A stretch of DNA of 44,262 bases from Candidatus Nanoarchaeia archaeon (lineage in GTDB: Archaea > Nanobdellota > Nanobdellia > SCGC-AAA011-G17 > JAUYJU01), in assembly GCA_030700155.1 (NCBI GenBank), contig JAUYJU010000004.1, positions 1 through 44,262 on the forward strand, read 5' to 3'. Positions 1 through 8,521 of this stretch are shown piece by piece (the stretch's first letter is position 1; every line of letters starts with the position of its first letter). The notes below the pieces were generated by a model. That model ran no database searches, was not told the DNA's origin, and was given only the letters and a program-made list of their open reading frames with translations. The position numbers were made by a program, and so were the translations under genes.

Positions 1-396
1 GTCAGCTGCTCTTACAATAAAATTCTCAGGAGTATTAGCTGAATATCCTGTTGGTGTTCCACTAACTATCCCTGTATTTGAATCAATAGAAGCCCAGCTT
101 GGAGCTGTAACTAAAGAATATACTAAAGGATTATCTCCTTCTGGATCTGCTGCATCTGCATCGTAATTATATGAATTTCCTTCCCAAACTGAAGTTACTG
201 GCGTTGAAGTAAAGTTAGGGGCACTATTTGTTGGTGCTGGTGGTGGATTAGAACCTCCGCCTCCTGAACAACCAGGCATTGCACTAATTGCAGCAGCTGA
301 TGCTAAAACATAAGGTGCTACTTTAGTTTTAATTTTGTTTAGAAATCTCTTTAATCTACTATTCTCTTTCACTTCTAATTTGTTTTCAAGTGTCAT
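1..396 (-). CDS. Putative Ig-like (He_PIG/cadherin-like) surface lipoprotein, partial (C-terminus beyond window)
   Basis: Complement reads MTLENKLEVKENSRLKRFLNKIKTKVAPYVLASAAAISAMPGCSGGGGSNPPPAPTNSAPNFTSTPVTSVWEGNSYNYDADAADPEGDNPLVYS...; lipobox-like Cys followed by Gly-rich linker; paralogous to 3669..5132. Confidence 0.75.
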   Translation of the reverse strand, partial: MTLENKLEVKENSRLKRFLNKIKTKVAPYVLASAAAISAMPGCSGGGGSNPPPAPTNSAPNFTSTPVTSVWEGNSYNYDADAADPEGDNPLVYSLVTAPSWASIDSNTGIVSGTPTGYSANTPENFIVRAAD

Positions 397-500
397 TTTA
401 AAGTATAGTCTTTAGAGGTTAAATGCCTATAAAAATGTGTTTATTGGCCCCCTAAATACTTATCTTCATAGTAGTAGAGCAGATATATAAATGTTTCGAA

Positions 501-522
501 TATATATACTGGAGAATATAGG
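501..522. promoter_or_regulatory. Dyad motif copy 1 (tatatatactggagaatatagg)
   Basis: Between divergent genes 1..396(-) and 573..887(+); matches ATATnCTnnAGnATAT shared with 1753, 2921 and 5181. Confidence 0.5.
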
Positions 523-572
523 TTATCGTAGCTTTTAAATAGATACTAATATTATAGGAAATAGGGTTATTT

Positions 573-887
573 ATGGCAAAAACATTAGAATCTAATAGAA
601 GTAATGAAACTCGCTCTACACAGAGGTATGGAGTTGACATATATTTACGCGAAAATCCTCTGGAGAGTAATGATTTGGGTTATTTAGAAAAAATATTACA
701 AATATGTGAAGGATTTAATTATTTTAATGTTGTGCATCATGCAATAGGTTTTGGAAATCCAAGAGCCATGCCATCAGTAACAGATGAAGACCAAATAGGC
801 AAAAGACTTGAAGGTGGGATTACTATTAGGGCACGTTATAGTGTTTCGGATATCAGAGAACATTATGAAAAACTTTCTAAACTTTAG
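573..887 (+). CDS. Hypothetical protein
   Basis: Intact 104-aa ORF with TATA-like sequence upstream (ttttaaataga). Confidence 0.6.
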   Translation: MAKTLESNRSNETRSTQRYGVDIYLRENPLESNDLGYLEKILQICEGFNYFNVVHHAIGFGNPRAMPSVTDEDQIGKRLEGGITIRARYSVSDIREHYEKLSKL

Positions 888-1671
888 TAATTGGCTTAAA
901 ATTAATAACATTTCTGAATGCCTTATTAGCTAATCTTAAAACCTCATTATCAAACTTAATTCTACAGTTTTTAATAAAAGTTTCATATTTTTCATCCAAA
1001 TAAGTGCTTATTTCTCCATTGTCTTGAACAATCCTGAATAGTTTTTTAACTGGCGCAAATTCTGGAAGTGCTCTTTCTAGATTAGGAGTATGAGTAGCAA
1101 TTATCATTGGAGCACGATAAGCTCCGGGAATCATATCTTCATTTATCTTGACAGCTCCTTTTTCGTCATGTACAAATTCTCCAGAAGCATCTATCATGTA
1201 ATGGTTTGCTTTTCTAATTATAAATCTCGCTAAATCTATAATAGTAGAATCGTCTGTTAAAAATACTAAGCTTTGTTCTTCTCCTTCTGCAAGTAAATTA
1301 GGGCTTGACTTATCAAAATCTTCTTGCGTATACAAAATTTTATTGCAATCTACGTCAAATATTCTAACTCCATCTTCAACTGTAAATTCATAATCAGGAT
1401 GTTTGATTTTTTTATATTCATAAACTACCATTCTAGGTATACGTTGCGAAGTTACTGAACTGTCATAACGTGCTGAAACTTGTCCCTCAAGTCCAGCTAA
1501 AAATCTTTCCTCTCTATGACCACATTTTACTGGAATGCTAATTGAATCGCCTAAGTTTAGTTCTATAGAATCAGGGTAATAATTAAATCCACTAGACCAC
1601 TCTTTGACAATCGCTTCATGGGCCCATTTTCTTAAAGTACCTTCAAAATCCTTAAATCTTTTTTCAGTCAT
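877..1671 (-). CDS. Hypothetical protein (264 aa)
   Basis: Long intact ORF; upstream TATA-like ctttatatag on the minus strand. Confidence 0.75.
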   Translation of the reverse strand: MTEKRFKDFEGTLRKWAHEAIVKEWSSGFNYYPDSIELNLGDSISIPVKCGHREERFLAGLEGQVSARYDSSVTSQRIPRMVVYEYKKIKHPDYEFTVEDGVRIFDVDCNKILYTQEDFDKSSPNLLAEGEEQSLVFLTDDSTIIDLARFIIRKANHYMIDASGEFVHDEKGAVKINEDMIPGAYRAPMIIATHTPNLERALPEFAPVKKLFRIVQDNGEISTYLDEKYETFIKNCRIKFDNEVLRLANKAFRNVINFKPITKV

Positions 1672-1717
1672 TGTTTATTGTTTCTATTTTTCATTTAATT
1701 TATTACTTATGAGGAGT

Positions 1718-1772
1718 ATTACTACTATTAAATCTATATAAAGTTTTCGGAAGTATATACTAGAGAATATAT
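1718..1772. repeat. 55-bp promoter-region repeat, copy A (contains dyad motif copy 2)
   Basis: 48/55 ungapped match to 2886-2940; lies between divergent genes 877..1671(-) and 1820..2395(+). Confidence 0.6.
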
Positions 1773-1819
1773 AATCAAAATCGATACCTTTAAATATTAT
1801 CGTATCTAAAAGAATACAT

Positions 1820-2395
1820 ATGTATCTAAAAAGAAACGATGAATTGAAGATTCTATGTTTATACCTTGGGGATTATAAAAGACAATTCTATCTTAGGGAG
1901 ATTAGCAGACTCTCAAAACTTCCTCTTAAGAATACGCAGAATCTATTAAGTATTTTAGAGAAGAAAAATATACTTAAAAGCGTATATCGTGGAAAAAATA
2001 AATATTTTAGCCTTAATTTAGAGAATATTCAAACAAAAATTTATTTATTACAATCAGAGATTTATAAAACTATTTTATTTTTAGAAAAGTATCCTCAACT
2101 TAAAACTTTTCTTAAAGAAGTTTCTGAAACCACAATTATTGTTTTTGGCAGTTTTGCGAAATTAGCAGCAGAAAAAAATTCTGATTTAGACTTGTTAATG
2201 ATAGCAGAAAAAGAGGAGAAGTTGCCAATTTATTTAATACCCTATAAGATTCATGAGATAAGGATGTCAGAAAAATCTTTTGTCAAAGGTCTTGAGAAAG
2301 GAGAAACCTTAATTAAGGAAATAGAAGAAAACCATATCCTTCTGAATAATCATTCATTTTATATAAATAATATGTGGAGACAATATGCAAAATAA
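1820..2395 (+). CDS. wHTH + minimal nucleotidyltransferase (MNT) antitoxin-like protein
   Basis: N-terminal winged-helix-like sequence (FYLREISRLSKLPLKNTQNLLSILEKKNILK) followed by GSFAKLAAEKNSDLDLL NTase signature. Confidence 0.8.
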   Translation: MYLKRNDELKILCLYLGDYKRQFYLREISRLSKLPLKNTQNLLSILEKKNILKSVYRGKNKYFSLNLENIQTKIYLLQSEIYKTILFLEKYPQLKTFLKEVSETTIIVFGSFAKLAAEKNSDLDLLMIAEKEEKLPIYLIPYKIHEIRMSEKSFVKGLEKGETLIKEIEENHILLNNHSFYINNMWRQYAK

Positions 2396-2855
2396 GAAAC
2401 TTAAATGGTGTTTTAGCTTAAAAGATGGTTTAAGAACCGTGGAGCCAAATGAAAGACTTGCAAAATCTTACTTGAGTGAAGCAAAAGCTTCATTGGAAAG
2501 GGCTGAAAAGAATTTAAAGGATGGGGATCTTCTTTGGGCAACCGTAGTTATTTATTATGCTGAATATTATGCTTTATACTCTTTTCTTCAAAAAATTGGC
2601 ATTAAATGTGAAAATCATTTATGCTCAATAACTGCTGCAGGAATTTTATTAGGAACAGATAAAACTAAAACAATTGATGATCATAAAAATAAAAGAATTG
2701 ATGCCCAATATTATATGAAGGTGGATAAAGGAGAGGAAATAGAGAAAATGCTTCAAGAAGCAAAACTATTTATTTCAAATTTTGATGAATTGGTTTCAAA
2801 TTTAAGACAAGAAGAGATTAAAGTTTATAGAGAAAAACTAAAAGAGTCTGCTTAA
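2385..2855 (+). CDS. HEPN domain protein, probable toxin partner of upstream MNT
   Basis: Helical protein with SYLSEAKASLERAEKNL...YYAEYYALYSFLQKIGIKCENH; overlaps the MNT gene by 11 nt. Confidence 0.75.
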   Translation: MQNKKLKWCFSLKDGLRTVEPNERLAKSYLSEAKASLERAEKNLKDGDLLWATVVIYYAEYYALYSFLQKIGIKCENHLCSITAAGILLGTDKTKTIDDHKNKRIDAQYYMKVDKGEEIEKMLQEAKLFISNFDELVSNLRQEEIKVYREKLKESA

Positions 2856-2885
2856 TCTTTCTAGTTTAATTCATTAATTATAGGA

Positions 2886-2940
2886 ATTACTACTCTTAAA
2901 TTTTTATAAAGCTTTAGGAAGTATATACTGGAGCATATAT
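2886..2940. repeat. 55-bp promoter-region repeat, copy B (contains dyad motif copy 3)
   Basis: attactactcttaaatttttataaagctttaggaagtatatactggagcatatat, 48/55 match to copy A. Confidence 0.6.
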
Positions 2941-2987
2941 TTTAGGTATAGAAAAGTTTAAATATTATTAAGTACCTAAAAATATTT

Positions 2988-3218
2988 ATGGGTACGCAAA
3001 TAAGTCTAAAGTTATCAAATAAGATGTTAGAATCTGCTAAAAAGTATGCTGATGCTTATGGGTATGAAAATCTGCAGGATTTTATAAGGGAACTGCTAAG
3101 AGAAAAGTTGTTTGAAGACGAATCTGTGAGTGGCTTTCAAACTTACCTTGCTAGTGAAGCTTCTTTAGCAAAGAATTGGTTAACAAAGGAGGAGGATGAA
3201 GCTTGGAAGGATTTATAA
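2988..3218 (+). CDS. Ribbon-helix-helix antitoxin-like protein
   Basis: MGTQISLKLSNKMLESAKKYADAYGYENLQDFIRELLREKLFED; directly upstream of and overlapping a PemK/MazF-like ORF. Confidence 0.75.
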   Translation: MGTQISLKLSNKMLESAKKYADAYGYENLQDFIRELLREKLFEDESVSGFQTYLASEASLAKNWLTKEEDEAWKDL

Positions 3219-3535
3219 AAAGAGATGTGGTTTTATTTCCTTTTCCTTATACTGATTTAAAGAACAGAAAAATACGCCCCTGTTTAGTACTCTCTGATGA
3301 GATGAAAGACGATATTCTTCTTTGTCAAATAACTTCTCAAAATTTAGCGAAAGATCAATATTGTGTAGAATTAAAAAGAGATGCTACGTTGGAAGGGGGT
3401 TTATTGATTGATAGTTTTATTAGGGCAAACATGTTATTTACTGCAAATAAAAAACAAATACATAAAAAGATTTGTAGAGTAGATGATAAGGATTACAAAG
3501 AAGTAACTAATATAATTAATAAGGTTATAGGATAA
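3203..3535 (+). CDS. PemK/MazF-family toxin
   Basis: KRDVVLFPFPYTDLKNRKIRPCLVLSDEM...LLCQITSQ typical of MazF/PemK; overlaps RHH gene by 16 nt. Confidence 0.85.
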   Translation: MEGFIKRDVVLFPFPYTDLKNRKIRPCLVLSDEMKDDILLCQITSQNLAKDQYCVELKRDATLEGGLLIDSFIRANMLFTANKKQIHKKICRVDDKDYKEVTNIINKVIG

Positions 3536-3537
3536 AG

Positions 3538-3648
3538 ATGAAAGAAGAGATTTTAAAGCGTGAGAAGAATTTTGACTTGATTGGTTTTACAAAGAAAAAG
3601 CCATTGAAATTTAATAAAGAAGATGAGATAAATTTTAATGAACTATAA
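3538..3648 (+). CDS. 36-aa small ORF immediately downstream of the MazF-like gene
   Basis: MKEEILKREKNFDLIGFTKKKPLKFNKEDEINFNEL*; ATG 2 nt after the toxin stop codon. Confidence 0.35.
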   Translation: MKEEILKREKNFDLIGFTKKKPLKFNKEDEINFNEL

Positions 3649-3668
3649 TCCTTTAATCTTTATTTAAA

Positions 3669-5132
3669 TTATTGATCTTTATAGAAATCCATATTTGCGC
3701 CAGCAGTTGACTGTCCTAACCCACCAGCCAATAAACTGGAAACATATTTGAAAATTCTTTGCTCATCTGTTGTTGGACCTGAAGCAGTAGTTGATGTTGC
3801 TAATAAATACTGGCTATCTGGAGATGGTGCAACTGCATTTGGATAATTGGTGCTTACTGTTGTTTGATCTGGTTTCCATAATGCACGTCCTAATGCTTGG
3901 GTCATAATTAAATAACTATTATTTGAAAGGTTATTATCAATTTGAAGTGTAGCGTGTTGATAAGTTCCATCAGAATTATAACCATCTGTTATTGTTAAAC
4001 TTGGAGTTGAAGGAGAGGTCATCCATTGGAATCTTATACCTTGTGTTGGATTTGAGGGAACTTCATTAAAACTTATTCCTGTCAAAGCGGTAACATATAA
4101 TGAAGCTCCTCTTCTTGCTCTATCAACACCATCTGGAGTTCCATTTGAACCTGCTGATCCATCTGCTAATTCATTGTCTGTTGCAGTTGCGTTAGTTGCA
4201 TCGTAAAAAATATTAAATGTTTTTGAAGGCCATTTTCTTAAAATATGTGGTCCACCCGAAGGATTATTAGCTGCTGTAGTTCCAGTTTCGTATTTTAAAA
4301 ATTGCAACCAGCTAGTTTGGTTTTGTGAGTTTCTATAATTTACATTTGAGGATGCAAAAGTATGCATCAAAATCATCTCAGGATTATTCAAATTAAAATT
4401 AGTGGTTTGATTAGGTATAACTATTCCTGGTTGCTGATAAGTAAATATTGTTGAAAATGGAAATGCTGCGTCTGCAATTTCTAAAGTATAAGTTCCTGCT
4501 GGAACTGAAAGTGTATTTGAAACTGCTCCTGAAGTTGAGTTAATCTTATAAGTTCCTTTAGGATAAGTTGAGTTAAATAAATGAACTTCTAAACTTGATA
4601 AACCATTACCATCAATATTTTTTGTATTAATAACTACAGGTGTTATACTTGCTACATTAAGTGAAACATCTTGCGTATCTATTCCACCTTTATTATCCTT
4701 AGCTTGTATTCTAAAAATATAAGTTCCTGCTGGACCTACATTAAACCAATTAATAATTCCACTAGGATTTGCAATACTAATTCCAACTGGTGGTTGTGGT
4801 GCTGGCGGTGGTGCAAATGAATATGTTATTGGATCACCATCTGCATCTGTTGCATCAACGTCGTAAACATAATTACTTCCCTGGTTAATGGAGGTTATAG
4901 GTGTTGAAGTTATTACTGGAGCTTTATTTGCAGAACCTCCACTTGAGCCTCCACCACCATTACATCCTGGCATAAGACCTAAAAAACCGCCTAAAATAGT
5001 TGTAGAAATTCCAGAAAATAATTTTTTGGCTAAACTTGGTTTTCTAACAGCGTATCTAATTCCTGTAGAAGAATCTACTCTATTGTAAACTCGTTCTTTA
5101 AATGCTCCTTTTATTTTGTTTTCAAGTGTCAT
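3669..5132 (-). CDS. Ig-like (He_PIG/cadherin-like) surface lipoprotein
   Basis: N-terminal MTLENK... shared with 1..396; lipobox-like GLMPGCNGGGGSSGG; NKAPVITSTPITSINQGSNYVYDVDATDADGDPITYSF. Confidence 0.75.
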   Translation of the reverse strand: MTLENKIKGAFKERVYNRVDSSTGIRYAVRKPSLAKKLFSGISTTILGGFLGLMPGCNGGGGSSGGSANKAPVITSTPITSINQGSNYVYDVDATDADGDPITYSFAPPPAPQPPVGISIANPSGIINWFNVGPAGTYIFRIQAKDNKGGIDTQDVSLNVASITPVVINTKNIDGNGLSSLEVHLFNSTYPKGTYKINSTSGAVSNTLSVPAGTYTLEIADAAFPFSTIFTYQQPGIVIPNQTTNFNLNNPEMILMHTFASSNVNYRNSQNQTSWLQFLKYETGTTAANNPSGGPHILRKWPSKTFNIFYDATNATATDNELADGSAGSNGTPDGVDRARRGASLYVTALTGISFNEVPSNPTQGIRFQWMTSPSTPSLTITDGYNSDGTYQHATLQIDNNLSNNSYLIMTQALGRALWKPDQTTVSTNYPNAVAPSPDSQYLLATSTTASGPTTDEQRIFKYVSSLLAGGLGQSTAGANMDFYKDQ

Positions 5133-5180
5133 TTTAGCTTTATCTTAAGTAGCCTTGTGAATATATAAACATTTCTTATT

Positions 5181-5200
5181 AATATACTGGAGAATATAGG
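5181..5200. promoter_or_regulatory. Dyad motif copy 4 (aatatactggagaatatagg)
   Basis: Between divergent 3669..5132(-) and 5245..5994(+). Confidence 0.5.
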
Positions 5201-5244
5201 TTTAAGAAACCCTTATAAACCCTAAATTTAGCTTAAAAATAAAA

Positions 5245-5994
5245 ATGGGTGCCTTAATCTACACATTATTAGCTGTAACAGCAGTCAGTTTAATTTCTTT
5301 AATAGGTATACTCAGCTTATTTTTTACCCAGAGATTTGTGAAAAATATAAGTCATTATTTAATCGCTTTATCTGCAGGGGCTTTGTTAGGGGCTGCTTTT
5401 TTAGACTTATTACCTGAATCTGTAGAAGGAGCAGGACTTGAATTAAGCATGATTTACATTCTTGGAGGAATATTAGTATTTTTCTTTATAGAAAAAATTT
5501 TAGCATGGCATCATTGTCATCATGATGAACATTATAACCATCATAAAGTATTGCCTTACATGATTTTGTATGGGGATATAATTCATACTTTTATCGATGG
5601 AGTAATAATTGCTACTGCTTTTTTAGTTGATACTGCTTTGGGTGTTGTAACTACAATTGCAATAATCATGCATGAAGTTCCTCATGAGATTTCAGATTTC
5701 TTTGTGTTAATCTACGGTGGATTTTCAAGAGCAAAAGCTTTGTTTTATAATTTCTTAGTTGCTATGACACATTTTGTTGGGGTAGCTGCAGTTTATTTAG
5801 TTTATAGCCAATCACAAAATTCAATAGTTTATCTATTACCTATTGCTACTGGTGCTTTCTTGTATGTTGCAATGGCTGACTTAATGCCAGAATTACATGG
5901 AAAAGCAAACTTAAAACAAACTGTTGTTCAATTAGCTTTGATGATATTTGGAGTGTTAATTGTTAATTATGCCGCAGGTCTTGCACATATTTAA
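5245..5994 (+). CDS. ZIP family metal transporter
   Basis: Multi-TM protein with HxxxDG and HExPHE signatures (HTFIDGVIIATAFL...IIMHEVPHEISDF) and His-rich loop (HHCHHDEHYNHH). Confidence 0.9.
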   Translation: MGALIYTLLAVTAVSLISLIGILSLFFTQRFVKNISHYLIALSAGALLGAAFLDLLPESVEGAGLELSMIYILGGILVFFFIEKILAWHHCHHDEHYNHHKVLPYMILYGDIIHTFIDGVIIATAFLVDTALGVVTTIAIIMHEVPHEISDFFVLIYGGFSRAKALFYNFLVAMTHFVGVAAVYLVYSQSQNSIVYLLPIATGAFLYVAMADLMPELHGKANLKQTVVQLALMIFGVLIVNYAAGLAHI

Positions 5995-6053
5995 AATATA
6001 ATAAATATTCTAATACAACACGTTTTAATAATCAAAGTTGATTAGTAATTACA

Positions 6054-6605
6054 ATGCCTATAATTGAAAAATTAGGAAGTACAGTTTGGGTTAGAAAAAG
6101 TGATTTCAGACCTATTCCTCGCTCTGAAGTTAATAGTGTGCCAGAAGAAAATAGAGTCAGGAAAATTGCAAAGACAGTTTATGTGTACACTAAAGAAGAA
6201 TTTAATGCGTTTAATGTTAAACATGTTCAAAGAATTCCATTTGGGCGTTATACTGTCATTATAAAAAATGGAATTGAAAAACCTACGATAAGTGAAGTTA
6301 AAGAGGTTATAAACATGCATTTGCTTCTTGGTGAATTTGGATATGATATAACTTTTGTTGATTTGAGAAAACCTTATACTACTGCCAGATGGAATAGTGT
6401 CCTAAGGAGCTTAGTTCCTGATACCAATAACCAAATTCTATTCAGGGACATTAAAGAAATAAATAATAAAAATATTCAAAAAGAGTTGCAAGACAAGTTA
6501 GAAAAAATAGAATACAATGCCTTAATTAATATGTTAAAGAATGTTTCAGAATCTGAATATGTGATTATTCGTATATATCTTATTAAAAAGATTTTGGTCG
6601 TCTAG
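6054..6605 (+). CDS. Hypothetical protein
   Basis: 183-aa intact ORF; convergent 23-nt overlap with 6583..7065. Confidence 0.6.
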   Translation: MPIIEKLGSTVWVRKSDFRPIPRSEVNSVPEENRVRKIAKTVYVYTKEEFNAFNVKHVQRIPFGRYTVIIKNGIEKPTISEVKEVINMHLLLGEFGYDITFVDLRKPYTTARWNSVLRSLVPDTNNQILFRDIKEINNKNIQKELQDKLEKIEYNALINMLKNVSESEYVIIRIYLIKKILVV

Positions 6606-7065
6606 GTTCCATTAAATGAACCCTATACCCTCTATTAATCTCGTGGGCAATATTGTCACAGTTAACTTCTAAGTCTGCTCTTCCCTGCCAAGTTAAATGT
6701 TTTTGTACAATTGGGTCTACCAGAAGTCTTGATTCTATTGGTTTAATAAGTTCTAAATGCCCATAAAAATTTCCAAAGTGATATTCAAATCTTTCCGGTA
6801 TTAAATTTATATCAACACCCAATTCTACTGCAAGGCATTTGTAAACTCCTTCCCTAACTCCAGCAAAACTTACCATTTCAACAGCAGGTATTAATTCTGC
6901 TGGCTCTTTTTTTAAGTAAGTTAGTTCTGGTTCTGTAACTATAAACTTTTTTAGAAATTCGCCTAGATCTCTTTCAAATTCTGCCTTTACAAATACGTCC
7001 CCCATAGGCTTAACTAGATGTGTTTGGGGCTTAAATAGATTTACTCTTTTAGTTTTTGTTGTCAT
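6583..7065 (-). CDS. Hypothetical protein (start moved from 7104 to MTTKTK at 7065)
   Basis: TATA-like actttataaag at about 7083-7093 lies inside the longer ORF, favouring the downstream ATG. Confidence 0.65.
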   Translation of the reverse strand: MTTKTKRVNLFKPQTHLVKPMGDVFVKAEFERDLGEFLKKFIVTEPELTYLKKEPAELIPAVEMVSFAGVREGVYKCLAVELGVDINLIPERFEYHFGNFYGHLELIKPIESRLLVDPIVQKHLTWQGRADLEVNCDNIAHEINRGYRVHLMEPRRPKSF

Positions 7066-7120
7066 AATAACGACTTTAAAAACTAGCTTTATAAAGTTAT
7101 TCATACTATTACTACTAGGA

Positions 7121-8014
7121 TTAAAGTTTAATCTCTAATTCGTCAGAAGATGCTTTCTCTAATATTACTGAACCAATACCTTGTCCTACTACGTAAGAGG
7201 TCTTAGAATCAAATAAATAATTCAATAATGAAGTAGTTTCTTTATGAGTAACTATCTCTGCTTTTTCTATGCCTGCTAATTCTTTGGATTTATTTAAGGC
7301 TTGATCTCTTCCGCCTAATTCATCTATCAAACCATATTTTATTGCTTCCTGGCCCAAGAAAAACTCTCCTGTAGCCAGTTTACTAACTTCTTTTGAACTC
7401 ATATTCCTATTTTCTGCTACAGATTCTACAAAATAGTTATGTATTTGGTTTAGTTTTGACATTAATAATTTATTTTCTTTTTCTGTTAGTTCTTTGAAAG
7501 GACTTCTTGTATCTTTAAATTCCCCTGTAACTAATCTATTATAATTTACATTATATTCTTCTAGTAACCCAGAATAATCTAAATATGAAGAAACAACCCC
7601 AATTGAACCTACAATAGATAATTCATCTGCAATAATATAATCAGAACTTGAGGCAATCCAATAAGCTCCTGATGCTCCTGTACTTCTTATCCATGCAACA
7701 ACTGGCTTTTCTATTTCTTTAACTTTTTCCATAACTTCTTTTGAAGGTAAAACTGAACCTCCAGGAGAATCTATTTCCAAAACAATTGCTTTGACTGAAG
7801 AATCTTTTTCGGCTTCTTTTAAAGTTTCTAAAATATTTAATGAAGAAGCTCCTGTTCCTTCTAATGGTGAACCAGAACCTGAAGATGAAATAGCTCCTTT
7901 AACTTGAACTATTACAATTTTATCTGAAATTTCTCCACCTATAATTGAAGATAGCAGAAAACTAATTATTGCAAAAGTAGCAAGTGCAATAACAATAAAG
8001 TTTATTTTATTCAT
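7121..8014 (-). CDS. sppA: Signal peptide peptidase SppA (S49 family)
   Basis: N-terminal TM, AIVLEIDSPGGSV, RSTGASGAYWIASSSDYIIAD, GEFFLGQEAIKYGLIDELGG. Confidence 0.92.
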   Translation of the reverse strand: MNKINFIVIALATFAIISFLLSSIIGGEISDKIVIVQVKGAISSSGSGSPLEGTGASSLNILETLKEAEKDSSVKAIVLEIDSPGGSVLPSKEVMEKVKEIEKPVVAWIRSTGASGAYWIASSSDYIIADELSIVGSIGVVSSYLDYSGLLEEYNVNYNRLVTGEFKDTRSPFKELTEKENKLLMSKLNQIHNYFVESVAENRNMSSKEVSKLATGEFFLGQEAIKYGLIDELGGRDQALNKSKELAGIEKAEIVTHKETTSLLNYLFDSKTSYVVGQGIGSVILEKASSDELEIKL

Positions 8015-8469
8015 TCTAGTAACCTTAATACTTGTGTGTTAGCGATTTTTTCTGTGTATCTTTGATTTGTTCTTCTAAAAAACATGTATAAACAATCCAA
8101 TATTAAAAATATAGTTGAAACCTTTACAATATTTCTTGTGACTGCCCTCCAGAAAGTTAATTTTTCTTTATTTGTTGAAACTACGTACATTCCTAAAAAA
8201 GATTTTCCTGGAGATTGCTGTATTTTAAATTCAAAAACTGCCCAATATAGAACTGTTAAGATTCCAAATATAGTTGACATTATTACATCTTTGAAATTTA
8301 ATTTTGGATTTATCAATTCGGATTTGAAATCACCATTATCTACATTATCATAAGCATAACCTAACGGCAGTCCTATGACTAAAGCTATGATAATCACGTC
8401 TAAAACATAAGCCATAACCCTTCTAAAGAACGTAGCTTTGACTATAACCTCTTTTTTACCCCTTTTCAT
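8011..8469 (-). CDS. RDD family membrane protein
   Basis: FFRRVMAYVLDVIIIALV...QSPGKSFLGMYVV; 4-nt overlap with sppA. Confidence 0.85.
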   Translation of the reverse strand: MKRGKKEVIVKATFFRRVMAYVLDVIIIALVIGLPLGYAYDNVDNGDFKSELINPKLNFKDVIMSTIFGILTVLYWAVFEFKIQQSPGKSFLGMYVVSTNKEKLTFWRAVTRNIVKVSTIFLILDCLYMFFRRTNQRYTEKIANTQVLRLLE

Positions 8470-8521
8470 AAAGGAGTTGAAATGAGCAAGATATTTAAAG
8501 CTTTTGGATTAAAATGGGTTT

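Noticed and set aside
452-640. ORF on minus strand (62 aa)
   Set aside because: Overlaps the divergent promoter region, dyad motif and the start of 573..887; composition looks spurious
4888-5088. Plus-strand ORF of 66 aa
   Set aside because: Antisense to the Gly-rich lipoprotein N-terminus; Pro-rich artefact
6072-6320. Minus-strand ORF inside 6054..6605
   Set aside because: Antisense shadow ORF
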